Shown here: positions 16,397 to 24,978 of the stretch, one piece after another
How positions within the stretch are numbered: position 1 is the stretch's first letter
Layout: each line of letters begins with the position of its first letter
Assembly (NCBI RefSeq): GCF_018135625.1
Contig: NZ_CP073078.1
Span: forward strand, 2,512,501 to 2,576,500
Direction of reading: 5' to 3'
DNA from: Phenylobacterium montanum
Lineage (GTDB): Bacteria; Pseudomonadota; Alphaproteobacteria; Caulobacterales; Caulobacteraceae
Length of the DNA: 64,000 nucleotides
Notes under the pieces: model-generated
Seen by the model: only the letters and a program-made list of their open reading frames with translations
Databases searched by the model: none
Told to the model about the DNA's origin: nothing
Made by a program: the position numbers and the translations under genes

Positions 16397-16786
16397 TCAA
16401 TTTCCCGGGGCCCGGCGAGGTTTACGGCGGAAAGCGCGGCGCAGCGCCTCCACGATTTCACATGGCCGAACTGGCTTTTGGAGGAATTCCGAGCGGTCAA
16501 CGCCCTCGGACCGAAAGCGCGCCTCCGCTGTCCCAGAGATGTAGACGACAGGAAGATGAGGATTGGCGGCCCGCGCTCTACGGGCGACTTCAAAGCCGTC
16601 AGCGCCTGCTCCCAGATCAATATCGGTCACCAAGGCTGAGAAGTCGATGGCTCTGCCCACCGCCTCGAGGGCGGCCGCGGCGCAGTGGACGCCGACGACG
16701 TCAAATCCGCAGTCCTTCAATGTTTCGCAGTTGGCGAAGTTCAAAATGAGATCGTCGTCAACAATCAACACGCGGAAGGGCCTCAT
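16397..16786 (-). CDS. Single-domain response regulator
   Basis: A 129-residue receiver domain without an output domain. The acidic pocket is VLIVDDDLI (residues 6-14), the phosphoacceptor is Asp55 in LVTDIDLG, and the Thr/Ser and Lys switch residues are in VYISGTAEA and FLQKPV. It is convergent with the NIPSNAP-like gene, with a 234-bp gap in which I see no gene. It resembles CpdR/DivK-type solitary receivers of alphaproteobacteria in size only; its kinase is unknown. Confidence 0.85.
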   Translation of the reverse strand: MRPFRVLIVDDDLILNFANCETLKDCGFDVVGVHCAAAALEAVGRAIDFSALVTDIDLGAGADGFEVARRARAANPHLPVVYISGTAEARFRSEGVDRSEFLQKPVRPCEIVEALRRAFRRKPRRAPGN

Positions 16787-16894
16787 GGCGCCAATCTCCG
16801 TCTATGACAAATCTCGAAATCCCGAGTCAGTCGTAAGTGGTTCGCTCGCTTTAGCTGGGAATGTCTTTGTTGGCTTTTCCGTCGGCTTCTATTG

Positions 16895-17905
16895 TCAGGC
16901 GTAGTTCAGCACCGCTCTTGCGGCCTTCTCGATGCGCTGCGGCGAGGGCAGGTATTCATCTTCCAGGCTCGGCGCGAACGGCACGGGCGTGTGCGGACAG
17001 GTGACCTGCTTGATCGGCGCCTTGAGGAACTTGAAGCCCTGGTCGGCCACCATGCCGGCGATGTCCGAGGCCATGGAGCAGCGCGGCGGGCTCTCGTCGA
17101 TCACCACCAGGCGGCCGGTCTTTTCGACGCTCTCCAGGATGGTGTCCTCGTCCAGCGGCGAGGTCGTGCGCGGGTCGACCACCTCGGCCAGGACCCCGTC
17201 CTTGGCCAGCGCCTCGGCCACGGCGAGCGCGCGGGGAACCATGGCCCCCAGCGCCACCAGGGTCAGGTCCCGGCCCTCCCGCGCCACGTTCGCCTCGCCG
17301 AAGGGGATGCGATAGGCCTCATCGGGCACCTCGCCCTCCGAGCCGAACAGGAACTTGGATTCCAGGAAAATCACCGGATCGTCGTCGCGGATCGCCTGGA
17401 TCAGCAGGCCCTTGGCGTCGTACGGATTGGACGGCATCACCACCTTCAGGCCGGGCACGGCGGTGAACAGCGGGTGCAGGGTCTGGCTGTGCTGGGCCGC
17501 GGCGCGGAAGCCGGCGCCCGCGGTGGCGCGGATCACCACCGGCGTCTTGGCCTTGCCGCCGAACATGTACCGGAACTTGGCGATCTGGTTGTAGATCTGG
17601 TCGAAACAGACACCGACAAAGTCGACGAACATGATCTCGGCCACAGGCCTGAGCCCCGTCAGCGCCGCCCCGCCCGCAGCGCCGATGATCGCGCTTTCGG
17701 AGATCGGCGTGTCGAACACGCGCTCAGGCCCGAATTCGTGATACAGGCCCTTCATCTGCCCGAACACGCTGCCGATCCCGCCGGCCTCGCCGGAGGCTCC
17801 CTGGCCGCCGGCCACGTCCTCGCCGAGGACGATGACACGGGGATCGCGCTGCATCTCGAGGCGAACCGCCTCGTTGATGGCCTGGAGATAGGTCTTCTTG
17901 GGCAT
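16895..17905 (-). CDS. Acetoin/pyruvate-type dehydrogenase E1 beta subunit
   Basis: A 336-residue E1 beta of 2-oxoacid or acetoin dehydrogenase complexes. The order of motifs fits: INEAVRLEMQRDPRVIVLGEDV, FDTPISESAIIGAAGGAALTGLRPVAEIMF, then VVIRATAGAGFRAAAQHSQT, and the C-terminal VVDPRTTSPLDEDTI. RBS GGAGAG precedes ATG 17905. It follows the E1 alpha gene by 15 bp. Together with the E2-like gene at 20.6 kb it forms a ThDP/lipoyl enzyme set; whether the substrate is acetoin or another alpha-hydroxyketone or oxoacid is not visible. Confidence 0.9.
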   Translation of the reverse strand: MPKKTYLQAINEAVRLEMQRDPRVIVLGEDVAGGQGASGEAGGIGSVFGQMKGLYHEFGPERVFDTPISESAIIGAAGGAALTGLRPVAEIMFVDFVGVCFDQIYNQIAKFRYMFGGKAKTPVVIRATAGAGFRAAAQHSQTLHPLFTAVPGLKVVMPSNPYDAKGLLIQAIRDDDPVIFLESKFLFGSEGEVPDEAYRIPFGEANVAREGRDLTLVALGAMVPRALAVAEALAKDGVLAEVVDPRTTSPLDEDTILESVEKTGRLVVIDESPPRCSMASDIAGMVADQGFKFLKAPIKQVTCPHTPVPFAPSLEDEYLPSPQRIEKAARAVLNYA

Positions 17906-17920
17906 ACTGGCTCTCCGGCT

Positions 17921-18892
17921 TCAGGCGTATTTCAGGTAGACGTCGCGGGTCAGGTCGCGGCCCGGATCGGGGAACGGCGCGGCCAGGGCGACCTGGACGG
18001 CGTCCTCGATCTCGGCCAGCACCGCCGCCTCGACGGCGTCGAGTTCGTCCTGGCTCAAGAGGCCCGCCTCGGTCACGCCGAAGCGAAAGCGGGGCAAGGC
18101 GTCCGCGGCGCGAGCCTCGGCCAGTTCTTCCGGCGTGCGATAGGCCTGGGGATCGCCGACGAAGTGGCCCAGAAAGCGCTTGCAGCGCGATTCCAGGGCG
18201 TAGGGGCCCCGGCCCGAGCGCGCATGTTCCAGCGCCCGCCCCATGGCCTCGCGCACAGCGAAGAAGTCCATGCCGTCGACCACTTCGCACGGCAGGCCGA
18301 AGCTCTGCACCCGGTCGGCGATCGAAGGCGCGCCGACCGCGTAGCTGGAGGCTGTGTGCTCGCCGTAGCCATTGTTCTCGAAGACGAAGATGGCGGGCAC
18401 CTGCAGCACCACCGCCATGTTCAGGGCCTCGAACACGGTGCCCTGGTTCGAGGCGCCGTCGCCGGAGAAGGCCACGGCCACCTTGCCGGTCTTGCCCACC
18501 TTCTGGGTCAGGGCCGCGCCGACCGCGATCGGCGGGCTGCCGCCGACGATGGCGTTGGCGCCCAGCATGCCCTTGGACATGTCGGCGATATGCATCGAGC
18601 CGCCCTTGCCGCCGCAGAGGCCGCCGGCCTTGCCCATGATCTCGAGCATCATGCCCTTCACATCGCAGCCCTTGGCGATGCAATGGCCGTGGCCCCGGTG
18701 GGTCGAGCCGATCCAGTCCTCGTCGGAGAGGTCGAAGCAGACACCCACGCCCGAGGCCTCCTGGCCCAGATAGACGTGGGCGAAGCCGGGGATGTTGCCG
18801 AGGGCGAACTCCTTGTCGACCCGCTCCTCGAAGGCGCGGATGGTGAACATCAGGCGATAGGCGCGCTTCAGGTCGTCGCGGCTGAGCTGCAT
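17921..18892 (-). CDS. Acetoin/pyruvate-type dehydrogenase E1 alpha subunit
   Basis: A 323-residue ThDP-dependent E1 alpha. The ThDP/Mg motif is VAVAFSGDGASNQGTVFEAL (GDG then N), preceded by GGKGGSMHIADMSKGMLGAN, and followed by VFENNGYGEHTASSYAVG. GAGGGGA precedes ATG 18892. It is transcribed with ThuA-like and SDR genes upstream and E1 beta downstream. Within the family, proteins beside an alpha/beta-hydrolase-fused E2 are usually assigned to acetoin dehydrogenase, but here the surrounding genes suggest a different diketone-like intermediate. Confidence 0.9.
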   Translation of the reverse strand: MQLSRDDLKRAYRLMFTIRAFEERVDKEFALGNIPGFAHVYLGQEASGVGVCFDLSDEDWIGSTHRGHGHCIAKGCDVKGMMLEIMGKAGGLCGGKGGSMHIADMSKGMLGANAIVGGSPPIAVGAALTQKVGKTGKVAVAFSGDGASNQGTVFEALNMAVVLQVPAIFVFENNGYGEHTASSYAVGAPSIADRVQSFGLPCEVVDGMDFFAVREAMGRALEHARSGRGPYALESRCKRFLGHFVGDPQAYRTPEELAEARAADALPRFRFGVTEAGLLSQDELDAVEAAVLAEIEDAVQVALAAPFPDPGRDLTRDVYLKYA

Positions 18893-18905
18893 GGGCTGTC
18901 CCCTC

Positions 18906-19676
18906 TCATGTGGAGGCTTCCTGACTGAGGGCGGGCGCCTTGGCCCAGGCGAGACCGCGGCGCAGTAGGTCGTAGAACACCGGCAGCGCCCAGGCCCCCT
19001 TCTCCGGAACCGGATAGAAATCGATCAGGGGCCGCATGTCGTAGTGGCCGCGGCAGTGGCCCAGCGTGAGGTAGAGCACAGCGCCCTCGCCGACCCCGTG
19101 AATGTAGAAGACCGGGCGCCTGGCCTTTTCCCACCGCGACTCGACAAAGCCGGTCGCCTCGCCCTCGAACTCGGTGTCGAGCAGCACGTGCAGGTCGCCA
19201 TAGCATTCCGACAGATAGAGCTCATCGTCGGCGTCGAACGGTTCGACGCCCTGGACCAGCGGATGGTCCGGATCGGCCACGCTAACCCGGTAGGGGGCGA
19301 TGGGCGGATGGGCGATGAACATCGAGCCGAGCGTCCGCATGAAATGAGGCGCCCAGCGCGGGCTGTCGACGAGCCCACTCGACAGGAACCGCAGGATCGA
19401 ATTGGTGCCGTGCAGGGCGTACCAGCGGCCCCCGTTTTCCAGCCACGCCCGCAGAGCCTCCTGCTCGGCGAGACTTGGCGTCACATCGCAGGTGTAGCTG
19501 ACCAGGAGGTCCGCCGCCCGGATCGCTTCGATGTTCGAATAGTCCTCGAACACCCGGACCCGAACACGATCGTCCTCGGCCAGCAGCTTGAGGATCTCCA
19601 GCCGGGCGAAGTCGATGTCGTGAAACTTGCCACCGGCGATCAGCACACAGTCGACGCGGCGCTTCAGGTCGGCCAT
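18906..19676 (-). CDS. ThuA-like (glutamine-amidotransferase-fold) protein
   Basis: A 256-residue protein with the ThuA/trehalose-utilisation fold: VLIAGGKFHDIDFARLEILKLL, a central LLVSYTCDVTPSLAEQEALRAWLENGGRWYALHGTNS and the C-terminal HPLVQGVEPFDADDELYL and YIHGVGEGAVLYLTLGHCRGHYD. These are the conserved ThuA blocks. ThuA-like proteins are proposed to act on sugars or keto-glycosides, but a role in this cluster is not known. It lies between an SDR gene (9 bp upstream) and E1 alpha. Confidence 0.78.
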   Translation of the reverse strand: MADLKRRVDCVLIAGGKFHDIDFARLEILKLLAEDDRVRVRVFEDYSNIEAIRAADLLVSYTCDVTPSLAEQEALRAWLENGGRWYALHGTNSILRFLSSGLVDSPRWAPHFMRTLGSMFIAHPPIAPYRVSVADPDHPLVQGVEPFDADDELYLSECYGDLHVLLDTEFEGEATGFVESRWEKARRPVFYIHGVGEGAVLYLTLGHCRGHYDMRPLIDFYPVPEKGAWALPVFYDLLRRGLAWAKAPALSQEAST

Positions 19677-19684
19677 GGCGCGGC

Positions 19685-20446
19685 CTAGTACTGGACGCGC
19701 TTGGTGAGCCCGCCATCGATGACCAGATTGGTCCCGGTCATGAACGGCGACGCCGGCGAGGCGACAAAGGCGATGGCCCGCGCGACCTCTTCAGCGTCGC
19801 CGAGCCGGCCCATGGGGATGGCGTTCAACGTCCGCTCGTAGACCGGCGGCATATGGGTCTTGATCGCATCCCAGGCGCCGCCGTCGATATAGGTCGGCCC
19901 CGGCGAGACGGTGTTCACCCGGATTCCCTTGGGCGCCAGCTGCTGGCTGAGCGCCGAAGCGTAGTTGATCACGGCCGCCTTGGTCGCGTTGTAGGCTTGG
20001 GGGCCGAAAAACTCCTCCAGGGCCGCGGTCGTGCCTAAGGCGACGATCGAACCGGCCTTCGACTTTTCGAGATAGGGCATCGCGGCCTCAACCCCGCGAT
20101 AGGTCGCCATCAGGTCGAGATCGAACACCGCCTTCCAGCTTTCCTCTGTGGCTGGGCCGCCACCGGCCGAGGCGAACGAGATAAAGATGTCGCAGCCGCC
20201 CAATTGGTCCGCGGCGCGGGCCACCCACGCGCGGTAGGCCGCATTGTCGGTCATGTCGACGGCCTCGCCGAAGGCCCGCGCGCCCATGGGGCGCAGAACT
20301 GAGACCGTCGCCGCGACCGCCACCCCGTCGCGCGCGCAGATCGAAACGTCGCAGCCCTCGGCCGCAAGCACCTGCGCCGTCGCCCTGCCGATGCCCTTGC
20401 TGGCGCCCGCGAGCACAGCCTTCAGGCCTTTCAGACCCAGGTCCAT
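19685..20446 (-). CDS. Short-chain dehydrogenase/reductase
   Basis: A classical SDR of about 253 residues: cofactor motif LAGASKGIGRATA, active-site region with ALGTTAALEEFFGPQAYNATKAA (Tyr-x3-Lys) and GTNLVIDGGLTKR at the C-terminus. The ATG at 20446 has better spacing to GAGGAGG than the in-frame ATG at 20452. It is the first gene of a minus-strand operon (SDR, ThuA, E1 alpha, E1 beta) whose upstream region contains one of the four shared operators (20541-20557). Confidence 0.88.
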   Translation of the reverse strand: MDLGLKGLKAVLAGASKGIGRATAQVLAAEGCDVSICARDGVAVAATVSVLRPMGARAFGEAVDMTDNAAYRAWVARAADQLGGCDIFISFASAGGGPATEESWKAVFDLDLMATYRGVEAAMPYLEKSKAGSIVALGTTAALEEFFGPQAYNATKAAVINYASALSQQLAPKGIRVNTVSPGPTYIDGGAWDAIKTHMPPVYERTLNAIPMGRLGDAEEVARAIAFVASPASPFMTGTNLVIDGGLTKRVQY

Positions 20447-20540
20447 GAGCATGTCCTCCTCGAAGGGCCTCGCCGTGGAGCGTCAGGCGACCTTCTGTGC
20501 CGAGGCACTTTAGAGTCGCCCGACCACGTCTCCAACAAAA

Positions 20541-20557
20541 AAAGCATCAGTGCTGCA
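20541..20557. promoter_or_regulatory. Operator copy 1 of the sub-cluster B regulon
   Basis: AAGCATCAGTGCTGCAG, with the core GCATCA-G-TGCTGC at 20544-20556, is a near-palindrome that matches three other copies at 24.1, 25.1 and 27.66 kb. It lies about 95 bp upstream of the SDR operon starting at 20446 and just after the E2 gene, inside an AT-rich stretch that otherwise looks like a promoter region. The TetR regulator at 24.2-25.0 kb is the likely ligand. Confidence 0.7.
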
Positions 20558-20603
20558 GATTTTTGGCCAACACCTGTATGCGCGCTCGTCGGCCCCGGGC
20601 GCT

Positions 20604-21719
20604 TCAGCCCGCAATGGCCTCGCAGAGCAGCTGGTTGACCTCGCTCGCAGCTTCCAGATGCGGCAGATGCCCCGCAGCGTCGATCCAGACCAGACGGAAG
20701 CCTTCCGGCAGCAAGGCCGGTTCAACCGGGCCGACGATCCGATCGCCGTGTGACGAGATCACCAGGGCGTTCGGAATCTTGGGAAGATCGGCGCACAGCC
20801 GCGCGAGGTCCGAGCCCTCGACCAGCCGATCCCGGATCAGGCCGAGGGCCTGCTCTACCCCGTCCAGGCGCTTGAACTTCAGCAGATCCTCGACCATCGC
20901 CTTGGTCACCAGAGCCGGTTCGGCGACGAGCAGTTCCAGGTGAGGCTTCAAGTCCCTCGCGCGCTCGGCTTCGATGACGCCGGTGAGGAACGCTTCCGAG
21001 ACCGGCGTCCCCGAGAGACCGGCCGGAGCGATCAGGCTGACCGAGGCGGCGAGACCGGGCCGATCTGCTGCAAGCCGCGCGATCACGGCGGCCCCCAATG
21101 AATGCCCCACCAGATGGGCGCGACCCACCCCGAGCGCGTCGAGCGCCGCGCCTATGCCCTCAGCCAGCGTCTTCAACGAACCGTCGCCGACGTCCCTGGA
21201 CGAAGCGCCATGCCCGGGCAGGTCAATGGCGATCACGGGCGTGGAGGCGGCGAGCGCCTCGATGTTGAACAGCCAGCCGTTCATGTCGCCCGCAAAACCA
21301 TGCACGAACACGGCCGGCGTCCCCTCGCCCACCCCGGCGCTGCCGACGGCCAATCGCAGCGCGCCCGCTTCGACATGACTGATGGCCAATCCGCCGCCTT
21401 CGGCCCCCTCGCCCTGCGGAACAAAGCTCGACTGGAAATCGGCGACGAAGGCGTCGACCTCGGCGTCGGAGACGTCCGCCTCAGCCAGCACCGCGATCAG
21501 GGCGCCCACGGGCAAAGTCGCGCCGGGTGCGGCGAGGATGCGCCGTAGCGTGCCCGAGGCCGGGCTTTCGCAAACATTGTTGATCTTGGCGGTTTCGATA
21601 TCGACGAGTTCCTCGCCCTCGCCGACGGCGGCGCCCTCGGCGCGCCACCATTCAACGATGGTCCCCTCCTGCATCGAAAGGCCCCATTTGGGCATTCGGA
21701 TCGGCGTGACGGCCGGCAT
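20604..21719 (-). CDS. Dihydrolipoamide acyltransferase-like protein: lipoyl domain fused to alpha/beta hydrolase (AcoC type)
   Basis: A 371-residue protein. Residues 1-80 form a biotinyl/lipoyl domain with the lipoylation Lys in DIETAKINNVCESPASG. From about residue 120 an alpha/beta hydrolase follows: FVHGFAGDMNGWLFN (oxyanion loop), nucleophile Ser in LVGHSLGAAVIAR, and VISSHGDRIVG plus AAGHLPHLE carrying the acid and His. This is the E2 architecture of acetoin dehydrogenase, in which a hydrolase-fold domain replaces the usual catalytic domain. AAAGGGAG lies before ATG 21719. It partners the E1 genes at 16.9-18.9 kb. Confidence 0.88.
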   Translation of the reverse strand: MPAVTPIRMPKWGLSMQEGTIVEWWRAEGAAVGEGEELVDIETAKINNVCESPASGTLRRILAAPGATLPVGALIAVLAEADVSDAEVDAFVADFQSSFVPQGEGAEGGGLAISHVEAGALRLAVGSAGVGEGTPAVFVHGFAGDMNGWLFNIEALAASTPVIAIDLPGHGASSRDVGDGSLKTLAEGIGAALDALGVGRAHLVGHSLGAAVIARLAADRPGLAASVSLIAPAGLSGTPVSEAFLTGVIEAERARDLKPHLELLVAEPALVTKAMVEDLLKFKRLDGVEQALGLIRDRLVEGSDLARLCADLPKIPNALVISSHGDRIVGPVEPALLPEGFRLVWIDAAGHLPHLEAASEVNQLLCEAIAG

Positions 21720-21778
21720 GATCGCTCCCTTTGATCGCATTGGTTCGAAGGCCGGGCCAGCCGGAGCCGGCGACGCGC

Positions 21779-22186
21779 CTAGTTCGAGGCGTCGCTGTGA
21801 AGCACGGTGTAGGCGCGCTCGGCGAACAGCCAGGCGCCATCCTGCTTGATCAGCTGGTCCTGGTAGACGCCCATGACGTTCACGGCAGAGCCTTTGTGAT
21901 CGATCAGAATCTCGCGCGTGTAGACCCGGACGTCCGCGCGCAGACCATCGAGCCGAAGATAGCCGGGCGCACAGTAGAAGCCGACCAAGGCGTATGCCTC
22001 CATCGCCTTGAGCCAGGCGGACTGGATCTGCGGCCTGCCGCGGAATTCCGCGCCCAGCAAACGCCAGACCCCATCCTCGGCCCAGTTGGCGATCCAGGCT
22101 TCACTGTCACGACGGAACACGGCGTCGCCATAGGCCTCGATGCGCTCGCGAACGGCCAGACGGTCTTCAATCGATCCAAGCGACAT
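21779..22186 (-). CDS. SnoaL-like (NTF2 fold) protein
   Basis: A 135-residue SnoaL-like protein: SIEDRLAVRERIEAYGDAVFRRD, WIANWAEDGVWRLLGAEFRGR, YLRLDGLRADVRVYTREILID and VYQDQLIKQDGAWLFAERAYTVLHSD. CGGGAGACG precedes ATG 22186; a longer in-frame start is unlikely. It overlaps the reductase gene upstream by 20 bp and precedes the E2 gene. Proteins of this fold include dehydratases and isomerases acting on polycyclic or cyclic intermediates; the specific role is unknown. Confidence 0.78.
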   Translation of the reverse strand: MSLGSIEDRLAVRERIEAYGDAVFRRDSEAWIANWAEDGVWRLLGAEFRGRPQIQSAWLKAMEAYALVGFYCAPGYLRLDGLRADVRVYTREILIDHKGSAVNVMGVYQDQLIKQDGAWLFAERAYTVLHSDASN

Positions 22187-23210
22187 GGGCGTCTCCCGGC
22201 GTTGGCCCGCTTCCGATTTCCTGGGCTTCCTGGTGGCTGATCGGGTGGTGGGCCTTCTTGTGATCTTCTTCCGCAAGAAAACGCACCGCTTCCAATGCGG
22301 CCATGCAGCCCATGCCGGCGGCGGTCACCGCCTGGCGATAGACGTCGTCGGTGACGTCGCCCGCGGCCCAGACGCCGGGGATGGCGGTCGCCGCCGTGCC
22401 CGGAACCACTTTCAGATAGCCGCCGGCGTTGGTCTCCAGCTGGCCAGCGAACAGCTCGGAGGAGGGGGCGTGGCCGATGGCGACGAACACCCCGTCGCAG
22501 GCGATCTCGCTGAGGGCGCCGGTGCCCACGTTCTTCAGGCGGACGCCGGTGACGCCCAGGGGCTCCTTGGTCCCCAGGATCTCGTCGATGGCGCTGTCCC
22601 ACACCACCTCGATCTTCGGATGGGCGAACAGGCGCTGCTGCAGGATGCGCTCGGCGCGGAACTCGTCGCGGCGGTGCACCACCGTCACCTTGGCGGCGAA
22701 GTTGGTCAGGAACAGCGCCTCCTCGACCGCAGTGTTGCCGCCACCAACGACGACTACGTTCTTGCCCCGATAGAAGAAGCCGTCGCAGGTGGCGCAGGCC
22801 GAGACGCCGAAGCCCTGGAAGGTCTGCTCGGTGGGCAGGCCGAGCCACTTGGCCTGGGCGCCAGTGGCGATGATCAGGGTCTCGGCCAGAAACACCGCGC
22901 CGCTGTCGCACTCCAGGCGGAACGGACGGGCCGACAGATCCGCTTTCAGCACGATGTCGGCGACGAACTCGGTCCCCACGTGCTCGGCCTGGGCCTTCAT
23001 CTGGTCCATCAGCCAGGGGCCCTGGATCACATCGGAAAAGCCGGGATAGTTCTCGACATCGGTGGTGATGGTCAGTTGCCCGCCCGGCTGGATGCCCGCG
23101 ATCAAGACCGGCTCCAGCATGGCTCTCGCGGCGTAGATGGCGGCGGTGTAGCCGGCGGGACCGGACCCGATGATGGCGCAGCGGACTTTGCGGTCCGCCA
23201 GATCAGGCAT
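22167..23210 (-). CDS. Thioredoxin-reductase-like FAD/NAD(P) disulfide oxidoreductase
   Basis: A 347-residue protein of the TrxB family: FAD motif IIGSGPAGYTAAIYAARA, redox-active CATC in SACATCDGFFYRG, NADPH motif VVVVGGGNTAVEEA and the C-terminal GVWAAGDVTDDVYRQAVTAAGMG. The C-terminal 30 residues (rich in His) extend beyond the usual end. It is embedded in a catabolic operon rather than next to thioredoxin. It could be the ordinary TrxB, or a dedicated reductase for the lipoyl-bearing E2 next door, where an E3 would be expected; the latter is speculation. Confidence 0.85.
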   Translation of the reverse strand: MPDLADRKVRCAIIGSGPAGYTAAIYAARAMLEPVLIAGIQPGGQLTITTDVENYPGFSDVIQGPWLMDQMKAQAEHVGTEFVADIVLKADLSARPFRLECDSGAVFLAETLIIATGAQAKWLGLPTEQTFQGFGVSACATCDGFFYRGKNVVVVGGGNTAVEEALFLTNFAAKVTVVHRRDEFRAERILQQRLFAHPKIEVVWDSAIDEILGTKEPLGVTGVRLKNVGTGALSEIACDGVFVAIGHAPSSELFAGQLETNAGGYLKVVPGTAATAIPGVWAAGDVTDDVYRQAVTAAGMGCMAALEAVRFLAEEDHKKAHHPISHQEAQEIGSGPTPGDAHVAWID

Positions 23211-24003
23211 GCGCCGTCGCCGCCTGCTGGATCGAGGCGGCGACCTCCTCGCGGGTTGGATTGCGCCGCAGCGTCAGCCCGCCGTTCACCTGCAGGTTCT
23301 GACCGGTCATGAAACATTCGTCGGAGGCCAGGAACACGACAGCCGCCGCCACATCCTCCGACGTCCCGATTCGCCCGAGCGGATAGCTGGGCAGGAACGC
23401 CTCGACCAGGCCCGGTATGGCCGTCGCGGTCGCCGTCATCGGCGTATCCGTCAGGCCTGGCGAGATGGAGTTGGCCCGCACGCCGCGCTCGCCGAATTCG
23501 TGGGCGATGCAGCGAATGATGTGGTCCGTCCCCGCCTTGGTCCCCATATAGGCGGCGTGGTCGTTCAGCATGATGGTGGCGGTCGCCGAGCTGATCTGGA
23601 CCAGGCTGCCCCCGCCGAGCTCCGCCATGGCGGCCACCATGGCCTGGTAGAAGAAGACCGTCCCGACGAACTGCAGATCGGCGATCTTGCGCAAGTCGGC
23701 TTCAGTCATGTCCAGGAATGTTGACAGATATCCCCAACCCGTCGCATTGACAGCAATGTCGATACGACCGAACTCGGCTTTCGCTGTGTCGGCCAGCGCA
23801 AAGGAGTCTGCGCGCTGGGTTATGTCGCATCGCGCCGCCACGCCGCCGATTTCAGCGGCCAGGGCTTCCAGCGCCTCAAGTCGACGGCCCGCCACCAGGA
23901 CGCGCGCGCCTTCCCGCGCCAACCGCCGGGCTATGACCTGACCCATGTTGTTCGCGCCGGCGGCGCCGAGCACGACGGCGGACTTGCCCTGAAGGCGTTC
24001 CAT
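23203..24003 (-). CDS. Short-chain dehydrogenase/reductase
   Basis: A 266-residue SDR: cofactor segment AVVLGAAGANNMGQVIARRLAREGARVLVAGR (a variant of the TGxxxGxG loop), NATGWG, catalytic SSATATIMLNDHAAYMGTKAG (Ser, Tyr-x3-Lys) and MTGQNLQVNGGL. GGGGGAAACGGG precedes ATG 24003. It is the first gene of the minus-strand operon SDR, TrxB-like, SnoaL, E2, whose promoter contains operator copy 2. Confidence 0.88.
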   Translation of the reverse strand: MERLQGKSAVVLGAAGANNMGQVIARRLAREGARVLVAGRRLEALEALAAEIGGVAARCDITQRADSFALADTAKAEFGRIDIAVNATGWGYLSTFLDMTEADLRKIADLQFVGTVFFYQAMVAAMAELGGGSLVQISSATATIMLNDHAAYMGTKAGTDHIIRCIAHEFGERGVRANSISPGLTDTPMTATATAIPGLVEAFLPSYPLGRIGTSEDVAAAVVFLASDECFMTGQNLQVNGGLTLRRNPTREEVAASIQQAATAHA

Positions 24004-24096
24004 CCCGTTTCCCCCAATAGCCGGTCAGTTTCGACATCCATGCCCGCGAGCCGCCGCAAGGTCTCCGCCCGGCGCGCCGCGATACAGCCTCGGGAG

Positions 24097-24125
24097 ATAT
24101 TTTATGCAGCAGTGCTGCTTGTCAA
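24097..24125 (-). promoter_or_regulatory. Promoter with operator copy 2 (upstream of the SDR/TrxB/E2 operon)
   Basis: On the minus strand TTGACA (24125-24120) is followed by AAGCAGCACTGCTGCAT (24120-24104; core GCAGCA-C-TGCTGC) and an AT-rich -10 candidate (TAAAAT/AAATAT, 24105-24097). The operator fills the spacer, so a bound regulator would block RNA polymerase. The 17-mer is identical to that at 27658-27674. It lies between the TetR gene and the first SDR gene. Confidence 0.78.
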
Positions 24126-24153
24126 GCGCGGCCTTAAGCTTGCTGAGAGATCG

Positions 24154-24978
24154 TCATTGTGGGGAGAGGAGGTCCGCGGCCTGCTTGATCAGGGACAAGG
24201 CCTGGATGCGCCGCTCTTCGTCGAGAACCGCAGCGGTGTCACGGACCGGCAAGCGTTCGACACTTGGGCGCTCTTCGAGCACTTCGACGCCATGCGTCTT
24301 CCAGTAGGTGATGATGACCTCCGTCAGCATCTCGATCAATTCCCGCTGGCGGGCCGATCCTGCTGAGCTGAAGCGGAAGATGGCGAGCCCCTCCATGAAC
24401 ACCATGGTGAAGTCGCGCGCCCGGCGAAACGCCGCGTCGCCGTAGGCCGCAAGCTCAGGATACATCCTCTTGGCGGCGGCCACGGAAGCCTCGTCATTTT
24501 CGACCCCGAACTGCTCTAGCAGCACCCGAAGCTCCGGATTGGTCCTAGCGGTCGCCTCCAGCTCCTGCTTGGCCACGTGCAGCGGATCCTGAGTGACCTC
24601 CCAGAGCGCATTGACACCGGCCTCGATCCGGGCCGAAGGCCCTGAAGCCTGGGATATCAGGGAAAAGTACCGGCGCCGCCACTCAGCCAGCAGGTGGTCG
24701 ATCGCCGCCCGGAGCAGGTCATCGAGCGTCGGGAAGTAGTATTGGATTCGGCCCCGGGTCATGCGCGAGCGGCGGGCGATCACCGACATGTTGGTTCCGC
24801 TCCAGCCATGTTCGGCGAAGCAGGCGACCGTCGCATCCAGGATCGCCCGGCGGGCGACATCGCTCTTCTCGCTGCCTTCTCCTTCGCCCGGCGCCGAATG
24901 AGGCTGGACGAGGCCGCCAGGCGACTGGCCGTATGACCTGGCGTTGCGGCGAACAGGTCCGGATTTGCTGGCGCTCAT
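24154..24978 (-). CDS. TetR/AcrR family regulator (sub-cluster B)
   Basis: A TetR-type regulator of about 274 residues. After a basic, poorly conserved 35-residue N-terminus comes the DNA-binding domain: ARRAILDATVACFAEHGWSG, then TNMSVIARRSRMTRGRIQYYFPTLDDLLRAAID. The C-terminal domain is ligand binding. Two ATGs (24981, 24978) follow GGGAGG; the second has better spacing. It sits centrally between the divergent operons that share the AAGCAGCACTGCTGCAT-type site, and one copy lies in its own upstream region (25093-25109), so it is probably autoregulated and controls all four promoters. Confidence 0.87.
   Translation of the reverse strand: MSASKSGPVRRNARSYGQSPGGLVQPHSAPGEGEGSEKSDVARRAILDATVACFAEHGWSGTNMSVIARRSRMTRGRIQYYFPTLDDLLRAAIDHLLAEWRRRYFSLISQASGPSARIEAGVNALWEVTQDPLHVAKQELEATARTNPELRVLLEQFGVENDEASVAAAKRMYPELAAYGDAAFRRARDFTMVFMEGLAIFRFSSAGSARQRELIEMLTEVIITYWKTHGVEVLEERPSVERLPVRDTAAVLDEERRIQALSLIKQAADLLSPQ

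Noticed and set aside
16180-16749. A 189-codon plus-strand frame opposite the response regulator
   Set aside because: Antisense to a clear receiver domain, Arg/Pro/Ser-rich, no motif.
16892-18928. A 678-codon plus-strand frame opposite the E1 alpha and E1 beta genes
   Set aside because: Shadow of two well-supported dehydrogenase genes; no RBS, no motifs.
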